DNA of 64,000 nt from an uncultured Christensenellaceae bacterium. GTDB taxonomy: Bacteria; Bacillota; Clostridia; Christensenellales; UBA3700. The notes below the pieces were generated by a model. The model was not told the origin of the DNA, ran no database searches, and worked only from the letters and a program-made list of their open reading frames with translations. The stretch spans positions 1-64,000 of the forward strand of contig CALWHJ010000005.1 of NCBI GenBank assembly GCA_944380355.1, read 5' to 3'. The position numbers and the translations under genes are program-made. Within the stretch, counting starts at the first letter, position 1; the number at the start of each line of letters is the position of its first letter. Below, piece after piece: positions 1 through 8,213 of this stretch.

Positions 1-73
1 CACAGAAGTTAAGCCCTTCAGCGCTGATGGTACTTGGCTGGACACGGCCTGGGAGAGTAGGTCGCCGCCGGTT
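1..73 (+). rRNA. rrf: 5S ribosomal RNA, 3' part
   Basis: The window opens inside a 5S rRNA. The conserved blocks CACAGAAGTTAAGC, GCGCTGATGGTA and GAGAGTAGGTCGCCGCC appear in the usual order up to about base 72. The 5' end, and presumably 16S and 23S, lie outside the window. A 20-bp perfect hairpin with a T-run follows at once, so this is the last gene of an rRNA operon. Confidence 0.93.
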
Positions 74-117
74 ACAAATAAAAAGAGCGTCCAGAATTGG
101 ACGCTCTTTTTATTTGT
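74..117 (+). terminator. Terminator of the rRNA operon
   Basis: A perfect 20-bp inverted repeat (74-93 with 98-117) encloses a 4-nt loop. The descending arm holds a T5 run. It starts within a base or two of the mature 5S end. Confidence 0.85.
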
Positions 118-510
118 AGACCGCGTGTATCGGCACGCTTTTGCGAATTTCGGGAACGTCCCTCACCATCACGTACATCTAGTACGCTTCTGTCGTAGTC
201 GGTCTGGAAAAAGAAAAAATCCCACCCTTCTCCAAGGTCACGGGTAAGTAACAAGTCGTGAACTCTCTGAAAAATCTCAAATCTGTACCAATCTCCGTTG
301 TATTTCATTCTAGCGGCCGCAATCGGTCTTAAAAAAAGCAAAAATCCCACCACTCTCTGACGGCTATACTAAGCAAGAAATCTACGCTCTTTTTATTTGT
401 AGACCGCGTGTATCGGCACACCTTTGCGATTTTGTTGCGAGTAGTTACGCTCGGTCACATACGATATAGTATGCTCCGCTCGCGAACTCTCTGAAAAATC
501 TCAAATTTGT
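101..510. repeat. Mosaic of degenerate direct repeats behind the 5S gene
   Basis: This stretch holds no convincing gene. It consists of imperfect direct repeats. Bases 101-136, including the descending arm of the rRNA terminator, recur exactly at 384-419. Bases 257-286 recur at 481-510 with two changes, and 200-226 resembles 324-351. The copied terminator arm has no partner arm at its second site, so it is a duplication fragment and not a second terminator. Bases 511-730 are AT-rich; a palindrome with 8-bp arms at 607-625 is the only structure noted there. Confidence 0.6.
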
Positions 511-734
511 CGCGGGTATTCTTTCTGTTACTATTTTATTGTTTTATGGACAATACGGTCTATTATTTTGTAATATTTGTTACTTATTTTATTAAAAATT
601 AATTAAAGTTGAAATATTTTCAACTCCTTAAATGTATTTATATTGATATAAACCCTTTGATTAGTGATTAAAGTACAAAAAAACATTAAATTTGGTTAAG
701 ATAAAATTAAGGTTATATTTATATGCACAAAAGT

Positions 735-763
735 TTGACAATTACAATTTTATAGCATAAAAT
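735..763 (+). promoter_or_regulatory. Sigma70-type promoter of the InlB-repeat lipoprotein gene
   Basis: TTGACA at 735-740 and TAAAAT at 758-763 are 17 bp apart, about 45 bp upstream of the start codon. The AGAGGAAG ribosome site is at 794-801. Confidence 0.6.
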
Positions 764-806
764 ATTACTGTTAAATATTATTATATTTAAGTCAGAGGAA
801 GATGGA

Positions 807-3800
807 ATGAGAAAGTCGGTTTTAAAGTTAATATTGATATTGACGGTTATGGTAATGGTTGTTACCGCTTTTATAGCTTGTGAGAAAAAACAAGATATAA
901 ATATCGAGTTTGTCAGTGAAGAAAAAGTCGTGTCAAATGCTTTGAGTATAGAAGAGGCAAAAGAACTGCTAGAGTCGCAACCTCAAAGAGACGGTTATCT
1001 GTTTGACGGTTGGTTTTTGGACGAAGGCACGTGGCAACAGGAAGTGCTTCCTGAAGACGTAGCGCAATATGTTCAAAACGGTCATTTGACGGTATACGCT
1101 CACTGGGTGGAAATCACAGACGGTATTACCGTTACTTTCTACGACTATACAGGAGCAATACTTCTTGCTAATCATACTTTTAACCGCGACAATGTAAATC
1201 TGGACTTTCTTAAAGCTTCTAAAAAGCCCGATGACGAAAAGTATACTTATACTTTCAGCGGTTGGGACTGCGATATGTCCGACCTGTCAAAATCTCATTA
1301 CGACGCTTATCCTGTTTACGACAGCGAATTGCGCACCTTTGACGTTCAATACGTTATCGACGGGGTAGCGGTATACACGCAAAAGGTAAAATACGGTGAA
1401 AATGCCGATACTTCAGTACTTGTTACGCCTACGAAAGACAGTACCCCCGAGTACGATTACGTATTCGCAGGTTGGCAGGGCAATACGCAAAATATTACTT
1501 CCGACACACAGCTTGTGGCTCAATTCACGCCTGTCAGAAGACAGTATACAGTTACTTTTAAATACGGTGACAATCAGGTATTGAGTCAAAAGGTATATTA
1601 CGGAGAGGCGGCAAAAGCGCCCAATGCAAGCGAGGTTAAGAAGAGCCCTACCGCTGAGTACGATTTTGTATTTACCGGTTGGGATAACGTCTTCGATAAA
1701 GTTACCGGAAATATCACTGTAAACGCTCTTTATTCTCAGACTTTGCGAGTTTTTACTGTCGATTTCTATATGGACGATACGCTCCTTAAGAGTGAGAGTG
1801 TTGTTTACGGTTATTCGGCTACCGCGCCCGAGAAAGTTACCAAACCCGCAGATAAATACAATACATACGAATTTATCGGTTGGGACAACGCTTTCGATAA
1901 CGTCACTTCCAATCTCGAGATAAGAGCGCAATTCGACTCAACTCCTATTCTTTATACCGTTACGTTTATCGACTGGGACGACGCTGTTTTAGGCAGCGAC
2001 GAAGTCGAGTATTTGCAGCCTGCGTCGCTCGGTTTCGAGCCTCAAAGGGATAGCAACGACAAATACGATTATACCTTTACAGGATGGTCGCAGTCGGTTG
2101 ACAGCGTAGAAGATAATATGACTGTCAAGGCTCAATACAGCGAATCCCTGAGAGAATTCACCGTTACGTTTAATTACGGCGACGGCGAAACCCTAACGCA
2201 GACCGTGACTTACGGCGAGGCGGCAGTCGCGCCTGAGGACGTATCCAAGAGCGAGACGGAAAGCACCGTTTACGTATTTATCGGTTGGGATTACGCGTTC
2301 GATTGCGTTACTTCCGATATGACGATTACCGCTCAGTACAGAGAGGACGTAAGAGAGTACGAAGTCAAATTTATGGTCGACGATATCTGCATAAAGAGCG
2401 AAATCGTGCTTTACGGCAATTCCGCTACCGCTCCCGAAACCGTTGTCAAGGTCAAGGACGACGGATACACTTACGAATTCACGGGTTGGGACAAAGCATT
2501 TGACAATATTACAGAAAACACTGTTGTCAACGCGCTCTTCAATCAGATAGCGCATATATACACCGTTCAGTACGTCAACTGGGACGGCGAAATACTCTTT
2601 ACAGACAGCGTATCCACCGACGAGGCGTCCGTATATGAGGGCGAAACTCCCGTCAGAGAGTCCAACGACAGATTTACTTATACCTTTACGGGTTGGACGG
2701 ATAGCGATGCGCTCGATAAAGTTACAAAAGACACTACGGTATATGCAATTTACGACGCAATCGAGCGTACCTATACCGTTACTTTCTATTACGGCCACGA
2801 TATGAGCGTAGTTATCGAAAACGTGCCTTACGGCACAGACCTTACCGACGCGTCCAACGAATTCGGCGCGCAAGTGCCTACCGATACCTCCAAAACGTCT
2901 ACCGCTCAATACGACTATACCTTTATTGATTGGGACAGATATTTCGGCTACATTTCCTGTGATTTGGATATTACGGCAATTTACAAAGAAACAGTAAGAA
3001 AGTACACCGTAACGTTTGTAAACGACGGCACGATAGTCAAGACGCAAGAAGTCGAGTACGGCTCGTGCGCGACCGCTCCCGAGCTTGCAGCATATAAAAA
3101 CGACACGGCTCAATATGACTATACATATCTCGGTTGGGGCAAAGTCGAGAGCGATATAGTCGAAAACGTATCCGACTTTACCGCAGTTGACGTCAGTGCG
3201 GAAACGGTAGTCGGTGACGTAACTTATACCGCCGTATACTTGAGAGAAGTACAGCAGTATACCGTAACTTTCTACAACGACCAGACTGGCACGGAGTATT
3301 CCGTAGTCGCTACGCTTACCGTGCCTTACGGAACAGACCTTACGGACGGTGCAAGCGAATTCGGCTCGCAAGTGCCCGTTGTAACAAAAGATTCGACTAT
3401 CAAGTACGACTACACGTTCAGCGGCTGGGATAAGGATATATCGTTTATTCAGAGCAACATGGAAGTTCGTTCTACTTATACGGAAACCATAAGAAAATAT
3501 ACGGTTACGTTTATCAACGACGGAGCAGTTTACGCTGAGTACGTTGTCGAATACGGCACGTCTTCGCCTATTCCCGAAGACCCTACCAAGCAGTCTACCG
3601 AACAATACGACTTCGTATTTATAGGCTGGATAGGCGGCACGAGCTTTATCGAGGGAGATACGACTATCGAGGCCGACTATCGCAACGATTTGAGATATTA
3701 TCAAATCAGTTTCTATGATATAACTACTAATAAGTTTATCGAAACAGTAGAAATGGGCTACGGCAGCTCGATAACAAAGACTATCGAAAAGACGGGATAT

Positions 3801-5603
3801 ACATTTGACAGTTGGTATAAAGACCCTTATTGCAACACTGTTTTCGATATGGCAAACGACGTAGTCAAAGGCAAGATGACTTTGTTCGGCAACCTCTATA
3901 TGACGGGCTTGCAGTTCAACTCTAATAACGAAATTACGGGCTACGACGGTACGGAAGGTAATCTTATCATACCTGCCGCGGCAAACGGCAAAAAGGTTAC
4001 GACCATAGTTGACGAAGCGTTTATGGACAACGCCGTAATCGATACGGTTTATATTCCGGATACGATTACTTCTGTCGGAAACTATGCTTTCTCGGGAGTA
4101 GAGGTAGCGGTTTACATCCAGAAGAAAAACGTCAGCGGCGGTAACCTCGTAACAGGTTGGAGCGCACTATGGTATCTTGACCATAAATTAATCAACGCTC
4201 CTGCAAAAGATATTTATTTCAATATCGAACAAGTATACTATTCGACGGATTACAGATACTTGCTCGTATCGGATAATACGGCAATAATCGGCGCTATGAT
4301 AAACAATAATACGGCGAGAGCGTATATCGACGAAACAGTAAGCTGCGATTTGTCCGTATATACCGAATACAAGGAAATCGACGAAAAGACGGGCATAGAA
4401 TGGACGTTGTACAGCTACGGCACAAACACCAAGACTTACAATATTACCCAGATAGGCAAGCATGCTTATGCAGGTTGCTCTAATCTTAAGAGTATATTTA
4501 TTCCCGACACTATCCAAAAGGTGCATAACTATGCATTCTCAGGCGTCAGTGCAAATCTCTATATTCAGAGAGACGAACCCGCAATCGGATCTGTTCCCGC
4601 GGGTTGGGGATGGAGTTGGAATAGTAACGACGGCGACGATGAAGGTACGAGAGTGCTTTACTGGGGCGTTATCGATATGTACGAGAGCGGAGATTACAGC
4701 TTTATTTTGCTCAACGACTATACTGCGGTTGCAGCAGAATATATAGGCAGTACAAGCGCGCTTAGCGTAGAAGTGCCCGCAAGCGTAACCTACAACGATA
4801 CTGAATTTGTCGTAGCTCAACTAGGAGACGAATTGTTTGCTAATATGAGCTTGCTCAATACCGTAACTCTCCACGAAGGACTCAAGACGATCGGTTCCAA
4901 GGTCTTCTATATGGATATGATGTTGTCTTCGATTACGCTACCTTCCACATTGACGTCGATAGGCGACTATGCATTCCTTGGTACTATGTCTCTTAAGGAA
5001 ATATATATCCCCGCAAGTGTAGAGAGCGTAGGCTTCGTATGTTTTGCAGGTTCTAATGCAACTATATATTGCGGAATAGAGGAGAGTATAATAGGCGGTG
5101 CATACAATTACCGAGTAACGCAGTGGAATATTAAACTCGGCTTTGAGGACATAAGCAATCTTACAAGCCTTGACGGTATTTGGTCTTTGATAACCAATCC
5201 TACATATTTGCCTACGTATTACAACGTCAAGTACGTATATAATGTTGAAGCTACGGAGACGGGAAGAAGCACTACGTTTAAGTACATTCTTTACAACGAT
5301 AACAATGCACGCCTTATAGGTTACAGCACAAAGGCTATGCTTACTGTACAAAGCTATACCATACCTTCAACTATTGAGTATAACGGCGAGACTTTCAACG
5401 TTGTTTCCATAGGAGCAAACGCTCTCAACGGTGCAAAACTTTCGACGTTGTTCGTACCCGCTTCCGTAACCTATCTCGAGGCAAATGCCTTTGCAGGCTG
5501 TGCCGGTATGACAATAAATACGGCACACTCCTCTCAACCTGAAGATTGGACAGACGGATTTAACCCTGACGGTTGCACGATAAATTACGGGGTTGCAGTC
5601 TGA
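807..5603 (+). CDS. Giant InlB B-repeat / BspA-type leucine-rich surface lipoprotein
   Basis: A 1598-residue secreted protein, probably a cell-surface adhesin or binding protein. Residues 1-25 form a signal peptide ending in FIAC, a plausible lipobox that would anchor the protein through a lipidated Cys. Residues ~105-970 contain about a dozen units of ~65-75 residues of the InlB B-repeat (MucBP-like) type, each starting near YTVTF and holding a YDYTFTGWD-like core. A Listeria/Bacteroides-type repeat follows (~970-1040). The rest (~1050-1598) has blocks such as LIIPA, VYIPDTITSVGNYAFSG and LFVPASVTYLEANAFAG, typical of BspA-like LRR_5 repeats. There is no LPXTG motif or C-terminal anchor. An AGAGGAAG site supports the start. 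It is monocistronic with its own promoter and terminator. Ligand unknown. Confidence 0.88.
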   Translation: MRKSVLKLILILTVMVMVVTAFIACEKKQDINIEFVSEEKVVSNALSIEEAKELLESQPQRDGYLFDGWFLDEGTWQQEVLPEDVAQYVQNGHLTVYAHWVEITDGITVTFYDYTGAILLANHTFNRDNVNLDFLKASKKPDDEKYTYTFSGWDCDMSDLSKSHYDAYPVYDSELRTFDVQYVIDGVAVYTQKVKYGENADTSVLVTPTKDSTPEYDYVFAGWQGNTQNITSDTQLVAQFTPVRRQYTVTFKYGDNQVLSQKVYYGEAAKAPNASEVKKSPTAEYDFVFTGWDNVFDKVTGNITVNALYSQTLRVFTVDFYMDDTLLKSESVVYGYSATAPEKVTKPADKYNTYEFIGWDNAFDNVTSNLEIRAQFDSTPILYTVTFIDWDDAVLGSDEVEYLQPASLGFEPQRDSNDKYDYTFTGWSQSVDSVEDNMTVKAQYSESLREFTVTFNYGDGETLTQTVTYGEAAVAPEDVSKSETESTVYVFIGWDYAFDCVTSDMTITAQYREDVREYEVKFMVDDICIKSEIVLYGNSATAPETVVKVKDDGYTYEFTGWDKAFDNITENTVVNALFNQIAHIYTVQYVNWDGEILFTDSVSTDEASVYEGETPVRESNDRFTYTFTGWTDSDALDKVTKDTTVYAIYDAIERTYTVTFYYGHDMSVVIENVPYGTDLTDASNEFGAQVPTDTSKTSTAQYDYTFIDWDRYFGYISCDLDITAIYKETVRKYTVTFVNDGTIVKTQEVEYGSCATAPELAAYKNDTAQYDYTYLGWGKVESDIVENVSDFTAVDVSAETVVGDVTYTAVYLREVQQYTVTFYNDQTGTEYSVVATLTVPYGTDLTDGASEFGSQVPVVTKDSTIKYDYTFSGWDKDISFIQSNMEVRSTYTETIRKYTVTFINDGAVYAEYVVEYGTSSPIPEDPTKQSTEQYDFVFIGWIGGTSFIEGDTTIEADYRNDLRYYQISFYDITTNKFIETVEMGYGSSITKTIEKTGYTFDSWYKDPYCNTVFDMANDVVKGKMTLFGNLYMTGLQFNSNNEITGYDGTEGNLIIPAAANGKKVTTIVDEAFMDNAVIDTVYIPDTITSVGNYAFSGVEVAVYIQKKNVSGGNLVTGWSALWYLDHKLINAPAKDIYFNIEQVYYSTDYRYLLVSDNTAIIGAMINNNTARAYIDETVSCDLSVYTEYKEIDEKTGIEWTLYSYGTNTKTYNITQIGKHAYAGCSNLKSIFIPDTIQKVHNYAFSGVSANLYIQRDEPAIGSVPAGWGWSWNSNDGDDEGTRVLYWGVIDMYESGDYSFILLNDYTAVAAEYIGSTSALSVEVPASVTYNDTEFVVAQLGDELFANMSLLNTVTLHEGLKTIGSKVFYMDMMLSSITLPSTLTSIGDYAFLGTMSLKEIYIPASVESVGFVCFAGSNATIYCGIEESIIGGAYNYRVTQWNIKLGFEDISNLTSLDGIWSLITNPTYLPTYYNVKYVYNVEATETGRSTTFKYILYNDNNARLIGYSTKAMLTVQSYTIPSTIEYNGETFNVVSIGANALNGAKLSTLFVPASVTYLEANAFAGCAGMTINTAHSSQPEDWTDGFNPDGCTINYGVAV

Positions 5604-5628
5604 ACAAAAGAGCTGACTTAATAATTGT

Positions 5629-5661
5629 AAAAGGAGTTGCGGATAACAACTCCTTTTTATT
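5629..5661 (+). terminator. Terminator of the InlB-repeat gene
   Basis: An 11-bp stem (5629-5639 with 5647-5657), 7-nt loop and T-run, 26 bp after the stop codon. Confidence 0.8.
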
Positions 5662-5712
5662 TTTGGCTTAAAGTATTTTGTATTTGTCTTAATTAAATAA
5701 TGATGACAAATG

Positions 5713-5741
5713 TTGACAAAGCATAAACTACAAGGTATAAT
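5713..5741 (+). promoter_or_regulatory. Consensus promoter of the mntP leader
   Basis: TTGACA (5713-5718) and TATAAT (5736-5741), 17 bp apart: a perfect housekeeping promoter just ahead of the riboswitch. Confidence 0.8.
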
Positions 5742-5749
5742 ATATATAA

Positions 5750-5890
5750 ATGAGGGAGTAGTTGGCACAATAGTGTTGCAAGTCAACATACTGATAGAAA
5801 TATCTGGCTTGCATTAAACAACGAGACTTATCTGCAGCTTTGCTATACGATAAGTCTTTAGGAAGTATAGCAAAAAGCTATACTTTTTTT
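5750..5890 (+). promoter_or_regulatory. yybP-ykoY manganese riboswitch with terminator
   Basis: The leader carries the conserved blocks of the yybP-ykoY family in order: GGGAGTAG near 5754, AGTCAACATACTG near 5780 and GCATTAAACAACGAGACTT near 5810. In this family the aptamer binds Mn2+ and controls export or homeostasis genes. Downstream, 5864-5871 pairs with 5877-5884 before a T7 run, which makes a terminator. The segment GCTATAC at 5842-5848 could instead pair with 5865-5871 as an antiterminator. This suggests transcriptional control in which Mn2+ prevents termination; the direction is inferred from the family. Confidence 0.88.
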
Positions 5891-5905
5891 ATTGGAGGCA
5901 AACAT

Positions 5906-6709
5906 ATGTTGCAATCGGTATTTATGGGCATAGGTCTTGCGATGGACGCTTCTTGCGTATCTATGACAAACGGACTCGTAGAGAAGAGTATGCGAGTTGT
6001 GAAGATTATTATAATAGCACTTATTTTCGGTATTTTTCAATCGTTGATGCCTATACTCGGATATTTTATCGGCAGTTATTTTTCTCAATATATAGATAAA
6101 TTCATACCTCTGATTGCGCTTATAGTGCTTACTATTCTGGGCGGGAAAATGATAATTGAAACTTTGAGAGAAACGAAGCACTCAAATAAAACGTCTAATC
6201 AATCACACAGCAAATACTGTGAGGTGCAAAGTGAAGTTTTGACGACTGATTCGAGCGATGTGCAAAATACTGAAATTAAGGCATATGACAGTATGTTGTC
6301 TGATGCCGAGCAACAAGCTTTTACTCAACAAGTACAGGAAAGTATTATAGAGCAATCCGAGTCCTTAGAAACAGTAGAAAAAAACGAGGCTACTGAATCT
6401 GCACAAGTCGAGCAAACTCTCGAGCAAGATATAAGAAAAATAAAAGTCAAAGAGATAATAGTTCAGGCCATAGCTACCTCTATTGACGCATTCAGCGTAG
6501 GCGTGTTGTTTGTTACCGAAAAAAAGTCTTTTGCTATGATATCTTTTGTGCTTTTCGGAATCATTACCGCACTTATGTGCATCGGTGCGACTTTCATAGG
6601 CAAAAAATTCGGTGCGGTATTCAAAGAGAAAGCGGGTATAATAGGCGGTGTAATACTCATTCTCATAGGACTTAAAATATTCATAGAATATATGGTGCAA
6701 ACGTATTGA
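5906..6709 (+). CDS. mntP: Manganese efflux pump MntP with an enlarged cytoplasmic loop
   Basis: An inner-membrane Mn2+ exporter of the MntP (DUF204) family, 267 residues. Two inverted repeats each carry the conserved acidic motif: GLAMDASCVSM (Asp14) in helix 1 and ATSIDAFSVGV (Asp194) in helix 4. About six membrane helices are visible. The family is usually near 185-190 residues. The excess is one hydrophilic Gln/Glu/Ser-rich insertion at residues ~90-178, between the two halves, with no hydrophobic segment. The ATG at 5906 is chosen because GGAGG precedes it by 7 bp; an earlier in-frame ATG at 5840 lies inside the riboswitch. The Mn2+ riboswitch upstream independently supports the substrate. 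Confidence 0.92.
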   Translation: MLQSVFMGIGLAMDASCVSMTNGLVEKSMRVVKIIIIALIFGIFQSLMPILGYFIGSYFSQYIDKFIPLIALIVLTILGGKMIIETLRETKHSNKTSNQSHSKYCEVQSEVLTTDSSDVQNTEIKAYDSMLSDAEQQAFTQQVQESIIEQSESLETVEKNEATESAQVEQTLEQDIRKIKVKEIIVQAIATSIDAFSVGVLFVTEKKSFAMISFVLFGIITALMCIGATFIGKKFGAVFKEKAGIIGGVILILIGLKIFIEYMVQTY

Positions 6710-6884
6710 TTTTCTACTAATTTGGAAATAAATGATTAAAATTATTTATTTTAAATAAATAGATGAGTTTGTGAATATATAATTAAGCGAAGCATTGAAT
6801 CGTGAGTTTTAATATTCCTCTTAAAGTCGCAAATGGTTGTTGATACGATCGCTTCTAAAAAATAAAAAAATATAAGCAAAACTC

Positions 6885-6913
6885 TTTACAAACGAATATT
6901 TTTTTGATATTAT
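6885..6913 (+). promoter_or_regulatory. Promoter of the tRNA cluster
   Basis: TTTACA (6885-6890) and TATTAT (6908-6913), 17 bp apart, about 18 bp before tRNA-Val. The 6710-6884 spacer is AT-rich and shows nothing else. Confidence 0.6.
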
Positions 6914-6930
6914 AAATAAGCAATTTGTAT

Positions 6931-7006
6931 GGAAGCTTAGCTCAGCTGGGAGAGCATCTGCCTTACAAGCAGAGGGTCATAGGTTCGAGCCCTATAGTTT
7001 CCACCA
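6931..7006 (+). tRNA. tRNA-Val (anticodon TAC)
   Basis: Full cloverleaf. Acceptor GGAAGCT pairs with AGTTTCC, anticodon stem TCTGC/GCAGA has loop CTTACAA, the T-loop is TTCGAGC, and the CCA end is encoded. Confidence 0.96.
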
Positions 7007-7012
7007 AATTAT

Positions 7013-7087
<75 letters not shown>

Positions 7088-7127
7088 GACACATATAGGC
7101 ATTATAGAGCATACAATATAATGTCGT

Positions 7128-7201
7128 GGCACCATAGCCAAGCGGTAAGGCAGAGCTCTGCAAAAGCTTCATCCCCAGTTCAAATCTGGGTGGTGCCTCC
7201 A
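7128..7201 (+). tRNA. tRNA-Cys (anticodon GCA)
   Basis: Acceptor GGCACCA/TGGTGCC, anticodon loop CTGCAAA, encoded CCA. The third gene of the cluster, followed at once by a terminator. Confidence 0.96.
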
Positions 7202-7209
7202 AAAACAAA

Positions 7210-7238
7210 AGCTCTTGCGAAAGCAAGAGCTATTTTTT
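7210..7238 (+). terminator. Terminator after tRNA-Cys
   Basis: A 9-bp stem (7210-7218/7223-7231), GAAA loop and T6 run. Confidence 0.85.
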
Positions 7239-7248
7239 AGTACAGTAT

Positions 7249-7335
7249 GCTGCTGTGGTGGAATAGGCAGACACAAGGGACTTAAAATCCCTCGGGGGCG
7301 GCTCCGTACCGGTTCAAGTCCGGTCAGCAGCACCA
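7249..7335 (+). tRNA. tRNA-Leu (anticodon TAA)
   Basis: A class II tRNA of 87 nt with a long variable arm. Acceptor GCTGCTG/CAGCAGC, anticodon stem AGGGA/TCCCT with loop CTTAAAA, T-arm ACCGG/CCGGT, encoded CCA. Its last 21 bases, from CAAGTCC in the T-loop, are the start of the repeat cassette that follows. Confidence 0.96.
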
Positions 7336-7368
7336 GTACGGCGCGTCGCTTAAGACGGGCACAAAAAG

Positions 7369-7393
7369 GAGAGACACAGAGTCTCTCTTTTTT
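7369..7393 (+). terminator. Terminator of tRNA-Leu, inside cassette unit 1
   Basis: Stem GAGAGAC/GTCTCTC (7369-7375/7381-7387) and a T-run. An exact copy lies in unit 2 at 7556-7580. Confidence 0.8.
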
Positions 7394-7555
7394 ATTCCCG
7401 AAAATGCTTGCGCCTTAAGTGCGGTAGACTCGGAGTACCGAAATAGTGACGCTCGCACGAGACGCTACCGCTTGCTCGCTAAGCCGTCGCGCTGCTCCTT
7501 GCAAGTCCGGTCAGCAGCACCAGTACGGCGCGTCGCTTAAGACGGGCACAAAAAG

Positions 7556-7580
7556 GAGAGACACAGAGTCTCTCTTTTTT
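7556..7580 (+). terminator. Copied terminator in cassette unit 2
   Basis: Identical to the hairpin at 7369-7393, shifted by 187 bp as part of the tandem duplication. Confidence 0.7.
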
Positions 7581-7710
7581 ATTCCCGAAAATGCTTGCGC
7601 CTTAAGTGCGGTAGACTCGGAGTACCGAAATAGTGACGCTCGCACGAGACGCTACCGCTTGCTCGCTAAGCCGTCGCGCTGCTCCTTGCAAGTCCTCTCA
7701 GCAGCACCAA

Positions 7711-7745
7711 ACTCGCTACCCGACAAGGGAAGCGAGTATTTTTTT
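7711..7745 (+). terminator. Terminator after the third tRNA-like tail
   Basis: Stem ACTCGCT/AGCGAGT (7711-7717/7731-7737) followed by a T-run. It differs in sequence from the two preceding terminators although it sits in the same place relative to the tail. Confidence 0.65.
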
Positions 7746-7989
7746 GTGCAAAAATACTCGGCTTTAATAGTCGGTCGCTCGTCTACCGACCAAACGAAAC
7801 GGTATATATCAAAGATATAACCGTTTGTCGGTACTGTTTTAAGCAGAAATATAATTGAAGCACCTGTACATGGCAATAAAAAATAAGAGAGTTTTACTTA
7901 TCTCATTTTTTTATTTCAAATTTTGGCTAGTTGCTTTTTGTGCTTACAGGCATTTTATATTTATTGCGTTTATTAAATAAAAATCACTC

Positions 7990-8018
7990 TTGAAAAACTG
8001 TTTGTAATATGTTATACT
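7990..8018 (+). promoter_or_regulatory. Promoter of the CmpB-like membrane protein gene
   Basis: TTGAAA (7990-7995) and TATACT (8013-8018), 17 bp apart. The transcript would have a leader of ~190 nt in which I recognise no known riboswitch. The 7746-7989 stretch has an imperfect inverted repeat around AAACGGT/ACCGTTT (7797-7827) and an AT-rich terminator-like hairpin near 7875-7915, but no gene. Confidence 0.5.
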
Positions 8019-8213
8019 AAAAATAGAATTAATTACATTTACGAATTTAAGCGATACGGATATTTAGTCAGGGAAATTTTTGTTGTCGATAAATTCTACC
8101 GTTTGCTTGTTTGCCTTGTATTATCTTTTATAGATATAGGGCAAAAAAGTAAAAATCTGAATAATATTTAAAAGCGGGATAAGAATTTATATGTGCAGAA
8201 TGAGAGGTGCAAA

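Larger units (their letters stand above)
7315..7709 (+). repeat. tRNA-Leu tail cassettes: two perfect 187-bp tandem units plus a third tail
   Basis: Bases 7315-7501 and 7502-7688 are identical over 187 bp. Each unit begins at CAAGTCC of the T-loop, runs through the tRNA 3' end with CCA, a spacer and a terminator, and ends in a core (7437-7501 and 7624-7688) that opens ACCGAAATAGTGACGCTCGC and closes GGCTCCTTG-like. A third tail starts at 7689 but reads CCTCT where the Leu T-stem has CCGGT, so it comes from a different tRNA sequence. The same core occurs behind tRNA-Pro. Open frames crossing this region are repeat artefacts. Confidence 0.9.

Noticed and set aside
384..419. Second rRNA-type terminator
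   Set aside because: Only the descending arm is copied; no matching ascending arm is present, so it cannot form the hairpin.
2193..3704. 503-codon minus-strand frame inside the InlB-repeat gene
   Set aside because: A shadow of the repetitive plus-strand gene. Its composition has no domain and no ribosome site, whereas the plus frame has clear InlB repeats.
7446..7820. 124-codon open frame across the tRNA-Leu cassettes
   Set aside because: It is made of the tandem repeat, its terminators and tRNA tails, has no ribosome site, and repeats its own residues because the DNA repeats.
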